DNA of 33,739 bases from positions 1 through 33,739 of IMG/VR virus record IMGVR_UViG_3300025770_000057, one strand, 5' to 3'. This document shows, in pieces, positions 21,931-30,273 of this stretch. This stretch comes from a virus. Each line of letters starts with the position of its first letter. Position 1 is the stretch's first letter. The notes under the pieces are model-generated. The model was not told the origin of the DNA. It did not search any database and was given only the letters and a program-made list of their open reading frames with translations. The translations under genes were made by a program, and so were the position numbers.

Positions 21931-23568
21931 TTAACTCGTCTTTGGTAGCAGTCTACTATAGATATCCGCTCCTGCTAGTCCAACACCTAGTGCTGTAGCT
22001 AGTGGGCTGCTTTGAGCTGTAGCTGGTGCTTCACCAATTCTAGTTGAATAAGGTGACATACCCCCCATTACTCCCATTACACCCGATCCTAGCATATTCA
22101 TTCTATTAACTGGTTCTTGAACTGCCATAGTTGCAAATTGTCTTTGTGCATCTAGTACTGCTTGGTTTTGTGCTTGTTGACCTGCACCTAGTGTACCTAG
22201 ACCTGCAATCTGTGATCTAGCGAAATCTTGTTGTGTTCCACCTAGACCTTGTTGTAAATTAGATATACCCATTTGGTTTGATAAATCTTGTTGTCTTCTT
22301 TGCGAAGCTTGTTGAAATCCTGTTGATCTTAAATTAGCTAATTGACTAGCTCTTCCTCTATTACTTAATGCATCAAATTCTGCTTCTGCAATTCCATGAC
22401 GACCGGAACCAAATGCTCCCCCTGCTACTGCTTGTGCACCTAAACCTGTTCTAGATTTTGCTGCTTGTGCATCGTAGTCTGCCATCGTTGTATCGATTAC
22501 TTGTTGTTGATAAGGCGACATGTAAGATTGTATTGATCCTGCTCCAGTCCCTGCACCTGTACCTGTTAAAGCTGTAGCTGCTCCTGCTGCTGTTCCCGCT
22601 GCTTGCAGGTAAGGTTGATATCCTCCTAATCCTTTTGTTGGATCAGTTGCTTGTGCATAAGCTGCTGCTTGATACGGATCTTGCGCTGCTACTTGCGGTG
22701 CAAGGTCTGCCATTCCAGCTTTTGTAATACCAAATTGTTGTGCTTGTGCTTGTCTTTGTTGCCATTGCCCAGCTGTTTCACCTGGCTGTTGCGCTGTAGC
22801 TGTAGTAATAGATGGTATACCAGCTTGTTTTGTAAGATCAGCTGCATACGTTTTACCTAATGCTTCGACCCATTCTTGTGGTAATTGTCTTGTTTCTGTT
22901 ACTCCACCTGTTTGAAAACCTGTTCTTCCACCTGAATTATATCCTGCTCTGCCACCACTAGCATATGATTTGTCATAGTCTGGATCAGGTGCATTATTAT
23001 CTAACCATTCATTAAATGTAGTATCAGGTGAAATTATGCCATCTTCTAAATCTTGTTTGTATTCTTCATAAGGAGAGCTACCATTAGAAAAACCTATTCT
23101 TCCGCCTTGAGCTGCCATTTGTATACCTTTTGGTTTAGGTTGAAAAGGGTTAACTGGTTTAGTTGGATCTTCTGGTAAAGGTTGACCGCCAGACATTTGT
23201 CCTTCGGCTATAGCTTGTTCCATAAACTGTTGGAAAGACATGATAGAATTTTCTTGTCCCATTTCTATCATTTCATTAACATACTTATCATAAGCTTCTT
23301 CTAATTGAGCCATCTTCATTGGTGCTTGTGGTCCTTCATTACCTTCATAAGTAATATCAGGTGCGCCAGCATCTAGACTACCTATACCTTCTTCAGGTGT
23401 TCCAGCATACAGTCCAATTCTTCCGCCTCTATTACCTGGTTCTCTGTAAGTATTTGCATCTGTAAATGCTCCTGTAACACTATTAAATAATTCTTCTATT
23501 TCTATAGGAGACATTCCTTCAAGCATATCTCCATATCCTTTGTTAATTAAAAATTCTTTTTTGTCCAT
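21931..23568 (-). CDS. Probable internal virion protein with four GGR motifs (545 aa)
   Basis: The N-terminal half is acidic and flexible, with four copies of a GGR-(I/A/T)-G-(L/F/Y) motif (GGR at 48-50, 155-157, 205-207 and 213-215) between predicted helices. The C-terminal half, from about 230, is Ala/Gln-rich and helical (QWQQRQAQAQQFG, YMSPYQQQVIDTTMADYDAQ, GAFGSGRHGIAEAEFDAL, AQNQAVLDAQRQFATMA). Ala/Gln-rich helical proteins in this position resemble the smaller internal core or ejection proteins of podoviruses such as T7 gp14; this is an analogy, not a family hit. It starts on the TAATG overlap with the 964-aa gene. Function inferred from location. Confidence 0.6.
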   Translation of the reverse strand: MDKKEFLINKGYGDMLEGMSPIEIEELFNSVTGAFTDANTYREPGNRGGRIGLYAGTPEEGIGSLDAGAPDITYEGNEGPQAPMKMAQLEEAYDKYVNEMIEMGQENSIMSFQQFMEQAIAEGQMSGGQPLPEDPTKPVNPFQPKPKGIQMAAQGGRIGFSNGSSPYEEYKQDLEDGIISPDTTFNEWLDNNAPDPDYDKSYASGGRAGYNSGGRTGFQTGGVTETRQLPQEWVEALGKTYAADLTKQAGIPSITTATAQQPGETAGQWQQRQAQAQQFGITKAGMADLAPQVAAQDPYQAAAYAQATDPTKGLGGYQPYLQAAGTAAGAATALTGTGAGTGAGSIQSYMSPYQQQVIDTTMADYDAQAAKSRTGLGAQAVAGGAFGSGRHGIAEAEFDALSNRGRASQLANLRSTGFQQASQRRQQDLSNQMGISNLQQGLGGTQQDFARSQIAGLGTLGAGQQAQNQAVLDAQRQFATMAVQEPVNRMNMLGSGVMGVMGGMSPYSTRIGEAPATAQSSPLATALGVGLAGADIYSRLLPKTS

Positions 23569-26462
23569 TAAACTACTCTCTTTTCTAAATTTTTCATTGT
23601 ATCATACATCTTTTGTGCTCCTAATTCAATATCTCCTCCGCCTGCGCCTCTTACAGCATCAGCAGTGAAGACAAATTCGTTTTTAGCTAACATAGCAGGT
23701 ACATCGTCCTTACCTTCTTTTTTACCTAGTCCTTGAAAACCACCATTCATTCTCATATCAAATTCCATTCCATCAGGTGCTCTTCTTGGTATTCCTGGTA
23801 AACCTTGTGGTCCTGTTCCATACATCTGACCTACTCTGCCGCCTTGAGCTACCATTTGTTTTTGTTCAGCAACTTTTTGTCTACGTTTATCTTCTAAATA
23901 TTCTCTATAAAGTTCTTCTCTGCTTCGTTCTGCATCAAATTTTTGTCTACCTTGTAACCATTTTTGAAAGTCGGTTCCAGTGCTATAACCAATTCTTCCG
24001 CCTTTATTATATCCTTGTATATCCAACATCATTTGATCTAGTTCAGCTAAAGTTTCATTACCTGTAAGTTGAATGTGTGGATAATCATGTTTAAATACAT
24101 CTAACATATCATTATAAGAACTCTTTCCTGAAAATGGATCAATATTTCTACCATCAGCAAAACTTCCATATTTTTCAATATCCGCATCAGCTCTAGCAAC
24201 TCTTTCATTCGTATAGTTGTCCATAATCTGATCATAGGTTAATCCTTGATTTACACCTGAAGTTAAATAATCTAATTGCGCTTTTTGACCTGATGGAGTA
24301 GGTATTCTCTCTCCTCCTAAATCAATCATACCTTCACCAACTGGTCCAAAATCAGGTATTAAATTCTCATCTGCAATTCCAGCTGTTCTTTGTTTTGTTC
24401 TTAAACCTTCAAGTTGATCATAATAATTTTGTGTTAAAGTAGGTAGTTCAGGCGCTGTGCCACTTGAATAAGTTTCTCCACTATATGGTTTTTGTTGTAC
24501 TGGTGTACTACCTGAAGGTGGTCCTCCAAAAGGTTTTTGTTGTACTGGTGTACTACCTGAAGGTGGTCCTCCAAAATGATTTTGTTGTAATACTTTACCT
24601 TGAAAATTAATTGAGCTAGGTGTATGTCCTGGTAATCTTGCTCTCGCTGCTTGTAACACGTCTTGATTAGACATTCTTTGTGCTTGGTTAGCTGCAATGT
24701 TTTGTGTTAACGTATTACCCATACTAATACCACCAGCCTGATACCCAACTCTGCCGCCTTGGTTTAAACCCATTGCTGCTTTATTTCTTGCTAATACATC
24801 TTCATAAGATTCATAACGACTTGGCATTGTTCCTGTGGTTCCTGTAGGTATTACTCCAGGCATTCCCAATACTTGTCCCCTTTGTATTCTTTCTGCTTCA
24901 GGTATTCCTGCAGCAATATCTTTTTCTAATTGTTGTTCATAATAGACATCATAAGGAGTTCTCATTGTAGCTATACTACCACTATATATATCATCATATG
25001 ACGCAAATTGAGGATCGTAATCAGGATTTGGTATACCATCAACATCTTTATAATATTTATGCATTAAATCTTGTGGATCACCTGTTAAAAGATAATCCAT
25101 ATATGCTCCTGGATTCATACCTCCTAAAGTTTCTGCTTCTGCTTTATAAGGATCACCTCCAATAAACTCAGGCATAGTTTTTACACCTCTACCATATGCT
25201 TCTAATTGTTTTTGTTCCAACGCTTGATAATAAGCTTTAGCTTTAGCTTCTCGAGCAGCTGTCGCATCTATAGACGCTTGTTTGTTAAAAGTTGGAGCAG
25301 TGTTTGTTTGAGAAACTGTTTGATTACCTAGCTGACTTGCCATGCTTCTTATTATATTGTCTCTTTCACTAGAGGTATAAGTCATTTTTCTATTACCCAT
25401 ATTAAAAGTTCCAGCAGGCACACCAGTGTTTTTACCATGAAAATATTTATTATATATATTTGTAAGACTACCACCAGGATCATTTGGATCTGCAGATCTC
25501 ATAGCTGCATCTAAAATACCTGTAGCTTGTTGCGTATTTCTAGCTCCTTGTAACACGCCTTGGTTAGCCGCTGCTTGCGCTTTATTAGCTGCAATATTCT
25601 GTGCAAGAGTATTACCCATACTAATACCACCAGCCTGATACCCAACTCTTCCACCTTGATTCATATTAGCTTTTGCCACTGTTTCATCTTTCTGTTCATC
25701 TGTCATAGTTGTCCACGCTGGATCATAAGCACGAGTGTTATCCATATATTGTCTCATTAATTTTCCAACAGCTACTTTTCTTCTTGCCATATATTCGTCT
25801 ATACTCTCACCTGGTTCTTGTGGTATTTGATTTTCAAACCATTGAGCAATACCTGCTATTGCACCGGAGCCTACACCAACGATTGCTGTTCTTGCTTCTG
25901 CAGGTAATTCTTGAAATTTATTCCAAATGTTTTTAAGAGAAGATGGGTCACTATCTATTCCTTTTTCTCCGAGAGTACTTATTAAATCTTGTTTATCACT
26001 AATTTGTCCAATATCTTTACCTGGTGTATCTTTACCTTTAAATAAATCTTTAATTCCTTGTGTTCTTCCCTCACTTAAAGGAGAACTAAAACCAGATTTA
26101 AATCCTTCTTTTGTAAATGCTCCACCTTGTGTAAACGGATTACCTGTTTGAAGTGGCGCTCCACCAATACCTCTAGCGAATTGTCCACCAGCCCAAGTTC
26201 CAATACCCTGTTTAAGAGCATCACTCATGCTGCCTCTTTGATCGAATCTTCCTATACCTCTCATCATTCCTGCAATAGCAGGATTAAAAGGTGCAGCGAA
26301 TGGAGCAGCTTTAACTGCAACATCTGCTAGTTCATTTGGAATTAATTTTCTTGCTCGTTCTTTTACCCAACTACCAATACCATATTTCTGTCTCGGGTAT
26401 AAATCGGCTATCCCGCCGCCTTTGTATAATTGTCTTCGCATATGTGTTCTGTTCATTGGCAT
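23568..26462 (-). CDS. Large glycine-rich virion protein with repeats and four GGR motifs (964 aa)
   Basis: The N-terminus is basic (RTHMRRQLYKGGGIADLYPRQ), then a Gly/Ala-rich region. A block of about 40 residues with NQGGRVGYQAGG occurs twice (GGR at 270-272 and 569-571). A 15-residue Gln/Pro/Gly unit is repeated in tandem around 630-660, and two further GGR motifs lie at 821-823 and 874-876. The C-terminus ends MLAKNEFVFTADAVRGAGGG, then ELGAQKMYDTMKNLE, a signature I associate with structural proteins of many marine phages. No enzymatic motif is visible. ATG at 26462 follows a 79-bp gap without a clear ribosome site, so the internal ATG at 26456 is an alternative. A virion or tail-associated role is inferred from the module. 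Confidence 0.65.
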   Translation of the reverse strand: MPMNRTHMRRQLYKGGGIADLYPRQKYGIGSWVKERARKLIPNELADVAVKAAPFAAPFNPAIAGMMRGIGRFDQRGSMSDALKQGIGTWAGGQFARGIGGAPLQTGNPFTQGGAFTKEGFKSGFSSPLSEGRTQGIKDLFKGKDTPGKDIGQISDKQDLISTLGEKGIDSDPSSLKNIWNKFQELPAEARTAIVGVGSGAIAGIAQWFENQIPQEPGESIDEYMARRKVAVGKLMRQYMDNTRAYDPAWTTMTDEQKDETVAKANMNQGGRVGYQAGGISMGNTLAQNIAANKAQAAANQGVLQGARNTQQATGILDAAMRSADPNDPGGSLTNIYNKYFHGKNTGVPAGTFNMGNRKMTYTSSERDNIIRSMASQLGNQTVSQTNTAPTFNKQASIDATAAREAKAKAYYQALEQKQLEAYGRGVKTMPEFIGGDPYKAEAETLGGMNPGAYMDYLLTGDPQDLMHKYYKDVDGIPNPDYDPQFASYDDIYSGSIATMRTPYDVYYEQQLEKDIAAGIPEAERIQRGQVLGMPGVIPTGTTGTMPSRYESYEDVLARNKAAMGLNQGGRVGYQAGGISMGNTLTQNIAANQAQRMSNQDVLQAARARLPGHTPSSINFQGKVLQQNHFGGPPSGSTPVQQKPFGGPPSGSTPVQQKPYSGETYSSGTAPELPTLTQNYYDQLEGLRTKQRTAGIADENLIPDFGPVGEGMIDLGGERIPTPSGQKAQLDYLTSGVNQGLTYDQIMDNYTNERVARADADIEKYGSFADGRNIDPFSGKSSYNDMLDVFKHDYPHIQLTGNETLAELDQMMLDIQGYNKGGRIGYSTGTDFQKWLQGRQKFDAERSREELYREYLEDKRRQKVAEQKQMVAQGGRVGQMYGTGPQGLPGIPRRAPDGMEFDMRMNGGFQGLGKKEGKDDVPAMLAKNEFVFTADAVRGAGGGDIELGAQKMYDTMKNLEKRVV
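24487..24576. repeat. Two perfect 45-bp tandem repeats inside the 964-aa gene
   Basis: Units 24487-24531 and 24532-24576 are identical, with a short partial third copy after 24576. Each encodes 15 residues (FGGPPSGSTPV core, flanked by QQ). Identity at every base, including silent positions, indicates recent duplication. Confidence 0.9.
24712..24752. repeat. 41-bp perfect direct repeat (other copy at 25609-25649)
   Basis: Bases 24712-24752 and 25609-25649 are identical and lie inside longer similar segments (about 24651-24773 and 25546-25667) in the same frame. They encode the NQGGRVGYQAGG block and the following helix of the 964-aa protein, so this is an internal segmental duplication about 900 bp apart. 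Confidence 0.88.
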
Positions 26463-26541
26463 AATGTTTGTTAATTTATATTAAAGGCAGGGATTTCACC
26501 TGAGTTTCTACTATTACTTGTTTTTTACTCGTAAATCAAGC

Positions 26542-26904
26542 TTATGTTGTAACTATTCTTGGTAACACTTCCATAGCAGATAGGATTACATGAAGCCTGT
26601 TTGCTGCAGATGCTGATACTTTTATAATGTCTCCAGTTTCAGCGACTAAAGTTTTACTTAATACTTCTATTGGGTCTCCGGCTTGTCCCTGTGCCCCTTC
26701 AATTACTTTTTGAAAAGCAATACTAAAAACAGCGTCACTTGAATTAGTTAGGGTTATGTTTAATTGAGCCGATTGCCCTGATGCATCATCATTACTTACT
26801 AATATAGACTTTATTATAGCCGTTGTAGCAGATGGCACTGTATACAAAGTAACCGTTGCATCTGATGTTAAATCTACTTTTTTACTTATAAAACTATTGG
26901 ACAT
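26542..26904 (-). CDS. Small beta-rich virion protein (120 aa)
   Basis: The sequence alternates hydrophobic and Ser/Thr residues typical of a beta sandwich (DLTSDATVTLYTVPS, TTAIIKSILVSNDD, SAQLNITLTNSS, DIIKVSASAANRLHVILSAME). It has no cysteine, signal peptide or membrane span. Small proteins of this kind in the tail region of phages are often decoration, tail-tip or fibre-connector proteins. It is coupled by TAATG to the 55-aa gene upstream and is followed by a 79-bp gap before the 964-aa gene. Role inferred from fold type and position. Confidence 0.65.
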   Translation of the reverse strand: MSNSFISKKVDLTSDATVTLYTVPSATTAIIKSILVSNDDASGQSAQLNITLTNSSDAVFSIAFQKVIEGAQGQAGDPIEVLSKTLVAETGDIIKVSASAANRLHVILSAMEVLPRIVTT

Positions 26905-27071
26905 TATTCACCTAAAAAGAAAACAATGGCATCATTGTCTTCTGTTTTCTCCTCTTGAAAAGTTGTATTTAATTTTTCAATTAAACCATTTAAATCTCTT
27001 ACTAAGGATAAAAATGTTGATTGATCATATTCTCTTGGTGGCTGTGTTAATGATTGTACTATTTTTGCCAT
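26904..27071 (-). CDS. 55-aa hypothetical protein in the tail module
   Basis: ATG at 27071 overlaps the stop of the 712-aa gene (TAATG), and its own TAA overlaps the start of the 120-aa gene at 26904 (TAATG again). The product is helical and acidic (SLTQPPREYDQSTFLSLVRD, LNGLIEKLNTTFQEEKTED) and ends in VFFLGE. The perfect fit between two coupled neighbours supports it strongly despite the length. It may be a small structural or assembly protein acting with the adjacent tail proteins; no family recognised. Confidence 0.72.
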   Translation of the reverse strand: MAKIVQSLTQPPREYDQSTFLSLVRDLNGLIEKLNTTFQEEKTEDNDAIVFFLGE

Positions 27072-29209
27072 TATCTTCTTCCATCCGGTTGTATATCTAA
27101 TCTAAAAGTACCAAGTTTCCAGTGCTGAGTGCTGCCGGTGTTATCTACTTTTAAAGCAATAGCTCTTGCTCTAGCACGTGTATCTATTTTAGTTGTAGAA
27201 GTTGTTGTTGTAAAAGGACCAAGTGATGAACTTGTTTCTGCATCTGTTGGATAATTTTTTAAATTTAATGTAATTCTTGCATCTCCTGTTTGAGTTAAAA
27301 AGTCAGGGATAACTCTTCTAATTTTCATCATGTATTCACCATCGCCAGCTAAACCTTTTTGGTCTAAATCAAAATCTCCTGATTGTATATTTGCCACAAT
27401 AGCTGATGTTGCACCTGCTTTAATTTGATTAGTTCCAGTCTCATGTTCAAAATAAGTTGTAACACCATCTGTATTACCAACTGTTGAATCACTTGTAGCA
27501 TCTTCATCATATTCAGTTCCATGAGGTTTACCAAATATAGCTGAATCTACCCAAGTAGAACGAGCTAAAGAACTTGTAGTCCATATAGGCCGCTCGCTGC
27601 TCGAATCCATATAATTGTATGTAACAGCTCTAGAATTAGCTGTAGCTCCACTACCTGGATAAAACCAAGTAACTTCACCAAATAAATTATTTAAACCTGC
27701 ATAAATATGTTGTCTAGGTACACCTGCTAGATCATCATAAACATAGTCTTCAACTAAACATGGCATTGATTGTAATTGTCCAGTGTATCTAAAAAAACCA
27801 TTTTCTGACATCCAGTATGCAGAACCATCAACTTCAACAGCAGCATTCTGTCCAATCAATCCACAGTTCGTTCCAACTTGTTGGAATGAGAAAGTAAATG
27901 GTGGACCAACAAATCTCATAGTAAATAAAGCTGTATCTGTCCAAATGTAAATTGCATCTCTACCTCTTATTGCTCCAACAATTCTTGTACCATCTGCAAG
28001 TCTTTGTGTACCTGCAGTGTTAGTTGCTGTTGGTGTCCAAGTAGTTAAGGATTCTTGTGAAGACCATCTAATATACATATCATCTTGAGTAGATGTTGTG
28101 CCAATTGTAGTTTCTGTTCCAAAACAAACTAAGTGTCTGTCCGGTGTAGAAACTAAAGTAAATTGTGTTGCAGTTGGTGCTCCAGATACAATTGTTGCTC
28201 TAATTGACGTTGCACCTATTGCATTTGAATTCCATTCAAAAGTTGAACCATCTGAAATAGTTGCAATAAGTTTATTACCAAAATTATCTAGTGACCACAT
28301 ACCAGGAGCTGTTACAATGTCACCTGTTTGTGATGCACCCCATTTAGTATAATCAGATGCGTTAGTTACTGTTGCTGCATCAGAGTGTGATGCCGCTGTT
28401 GTATTGTCTGATCCTCTTGTTAAACCTGATAAAGTGTCTGTTCCTGTAGTGTTTGAAGTGTATGCAATTCTTTCATTATCTATTACAACTGTTCCTGATG
28501 CAGGAAAGGATCCTGAATCATCGAGTATAATACTAGATGAACCTGAAGTTAAAGCACCATCTAAAGTTGATGATCCTGCACCTAATGCAGTACCTCCCCA
28601 TAATCCTAATCCAAAACCAGCTGCTGATTCTTCGACCGCAGGTCCTATTGAATAATAATGTTTTACTCTTACTCCGCCTGATGTTGATGCTCCTGATCCA
28701 GATTCTGCTGATCCCATCGTAACCGTAATTGTCGTTGAAGTTGGAACGGTTGCCACCATAAACTTATTATCATCAAAGTCAGAAGAACTGTAATTAGAAT
28801 TGGTAGCAGAGCTAAAATTATCACAAAGAATAATATCGCCTTTAGAAATATTGTGATCAGATGCAAACGTGATCGTGACTGTTGTTGAACTTTGTGTTGT
28901 TGTAAATGCACTAGTTAATGTTGTTGTACTTTTAAGAGGAGTTATATCATAAAAAGCTCCTCCTGAATACACATATAAAATTCTATTTGTTCCAAGTGCT
29001 GCGTATTTAATACCATCTGAGTTGACAAATTGGTGTAAAGCTGTGTTTCTTCCAGTTAAAGTAATATCTCCTAACTGTGCCCAACCCCCTATTTTTTCAG
29101 GTGAGCCATATCTAAAACGCACATAGTCGCCACTAACCCATTGACCCTCGCCGCCCGTTGATGTGACTTGTTTATTAAATCCTGGTTGTATGTTAATTTT
29201 TTGTAGCAT
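27071..29209 (-). CDS. Large tail/connector structural protein (712 aa)
   Basis: A beta-rich protein with no membrane segment. The N-terminus (INIQPGFNKQ, GGEGQWVSGDYVRFRYGSPE, KIGGWAQLG) resembles the start of the tail-tube or DNA-stabilisation proteins of podoviruses (T7 gp12 and P22 gp10 type). It continues with repeated strands (ALGTNRILYVYSGGAFYDIT, DRHLVCFGTE, DAIYIWTDTALFTMRFVGPP, SAYWMSENGFFRYTGQ) that suggest a beta-propeller-like core. Residues about 120-260 are a Ser/Thr/Gly-rich insertion of two small domains. Its place after the tail-fibre genes and before the internal proteins fits a nozzle or hub. The family name is tentative; that it is a virion protein is more secure. Confidence 0.68.
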   Translation of the reverse strand: MLQKINIQPGFNKQVTSTGGEGQWVSGDYVRFRYGSPEKIGGWAQLGDITLTGRNTALHQFVNSDGIKYAALGTNRILYVYSGGAFYDITPLKSTTTLTSAFTTTQSSTTVTITFASDHNISKGDIILCDNFSSATNSNYSSSDFDDNKFMVATVPTSTTITVTMGSAESGSGASTSGGVRVKHYYSIGPAVEESAAGFGLGLWGGTALGAGSSTLDGALTSGSSSIILDDSGSFPASGTVVIDNERIAYTSNTTGTDTLSGLTRGSDNTTAASHSDAATVTNASDYTKWGASQTGDIVTAPGMWSLDNFGNKLIATISDGSTFEWNSNAIGATSIRATIVSGAPTATQFTLVSTPDRHLVCFGTETTIGTTSTQDDMYIRWSSQESLTTWTPTATNTAGTQRLADGTRIVGAIRGRDAIYIWTDTALFTMRFVGPPFTFSFQQVGTNCGLIGQNAAVEVDGSAYWMSENGFFRYTGQLQSMPCLVEDYVYDDLAGVPRQHIYAGLNNLFGEVTWFYPGSGATANSRAVTYNYMDSSSERPIWTTSSLARSTWVDSAIFGKPHGTEYDEDATSDSTVGNTDGVTTYFEHETGTNQIKAGATSAIVANIQSGDFDLDQKGLAGDGEYMMKIRRVIPDFLTQTGDARITLNLKNYPTDAETSSSLGPFTTTTSTTKIDTRARARAIALKVDNTGSTQHWKLGTFRLDIQPDGRR

Positions 29210-29211
29210 AA

Positions 29212-30273
29212 TTATCTCGCGTTACAAGGTACTCCGTTTGAATTTACGAATGGATTTTCAGCGAAAGCCATGTAGATGTATGTTTCTCCAGAACCATTTG
29301 TTTGAGCATCCGTATCTCTTATTTTAAATCCATTACTTAAATAATCTAAATCCCACTCTGCACCTTCAGCACCACTTGAATGTGGCATTAGTCGTAAATC
29401 AACTGGATTATCTATATCTCTTTTATTATCATGCATCCACCAAACATCTACTCTACTTGATGCTTTACCAATTACCATAGCAGGTTTAAATCCTGTATAA
29501 ACAAATGTTCCATCGGCATTTCCATTTCCTGTGTAGCTTCCAAATTTTGAGTAGCCTTGTTTCTCTGCGAAGCAGTAGGCTATCATTGGTGAAGATGATT
29601 TATTTGTATTATCAGCATTTCCTACACTAAAAACAGCAGTTGTTGGTGATGTGCTATTAAAAGCATGAGCAGCTGTATTTTTTGCACCAGTTGTATTTAA
29701 ATGTAATCTTTCTGTATTTGCTAAAGAACCATGATAAACATCCCAATCTGTTGATGTGTTTCTATTTTTAAATATAATCATTTTAGGAGCAGTTGATAAA
29801 CCATGTTTTACAGTTGCGTTACTTCCAGTTCCTGTGTATGAACAAATTGAAAACCCAGCATCAGTTGATACACTCCCAGCACTATCAATACTTCCAACTC
29901 CAGTTGAACTTGCGTCATTGGTAAATGATGTTCCAGCTTTCCAGTTCCATGCTACATGAGTACCTGAACTGGTATTAAAACTGCCAGACACATTTGTAAC
30001 ACCAACAGTAAAACCATCACTATCAAAACTTTTTAAATCGTTAGTTGAAGCTGCTGATGTTTCTTCTGCACTAGTTAAGTCAGCAAAAATTACTTTACTT
30101 CTAGTTCTTACACTATCTACTAAAGCATGACTCCTAATTGCACCCCTTTCTTTAAACCAGATCCAATCTGGTTGAAATCCAACTCCTGTAATAGCTAATG
30201 AACTACCTGTACCAGTATAAAGTTTTGTATTAAAATATATTGCTGGATCGTCTATTGTTGTATAAACTGCCAT
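29212..30273 (-). CDS. DUF7483-like tail adhesion protein (353 aa)
   Basis: Two related modules of about 150 residues each follow a short N-terminus (IDDPAIYFNTKLYTGTG). The first has GVGFQPDWIWFKER and AWNWKAG. The second has GLSTAPKMIIFKNRN, PMIAYCFAEKQGYSKFGSYT, and TGFKPAMVIGKAS with MAFAENPFV at the end. The pattern of (G-F-x-P-x-x-(V/I)) strands and WYxKxR-type motifs matches domains seen in phage tail proteins now listed as DUF7483. These are probably surface-binding modules near the fibre. It lies between the LamG/SPRY adhesin and the tail/connector gene, each separated by a few bases or less. Receptor unknown. Confidence 0.68.
   Translation of the reverse strand: MAVYTTIDDPAIYFNTKLYTGTGSSLAITGVGFQPDWIWFKERGAIRSHALVDSVRTRSKVIFADLTSAEETSAASTNDLKSFDSDGFTVGVTNVSGSFNTSSGTHVAWNWKAGTSFTNDASSTGVGSIDSAGSVSTDAGFSICSYTGTGSNATVKHGLSTAPKMIIFKNRNTSTDWDVYHGSLANTERLHLNTTGAKNTAAHAFNSTSPTTAVFSVGNADNTNKSSSPMIAYCFAEKQGYSKFGSYTGNGNADGTFVYTGFKPAMVIGKASSRVDVWWMHDNKRDIDNPVDLRLMPHSSGAEGAEWDLDYLSNGFKIRDTDAQTNGSGETYIYMAFAENPFVNSNGVPCNAR

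Noticed and set aside
24487-24576. CRISPR-like repeat pair
   Set aside because: Two adjacent identical units without spacers, in frame within a coding gene.
24434-24697. 87-residue minus-strand frame with a repeated segment
   Set aside because: An alternate-frame reading of the 45-bp repeats in the 964-aa gene; the repeat explains its internal periodicity.
26463-26541. Possible short gene in the 79-bp gap (SGEIPAFNIN reading)
   Set aside because: Reading is preceded by a stop and has no start codon. No convincing hairpin, promoter or ribosome site seen.
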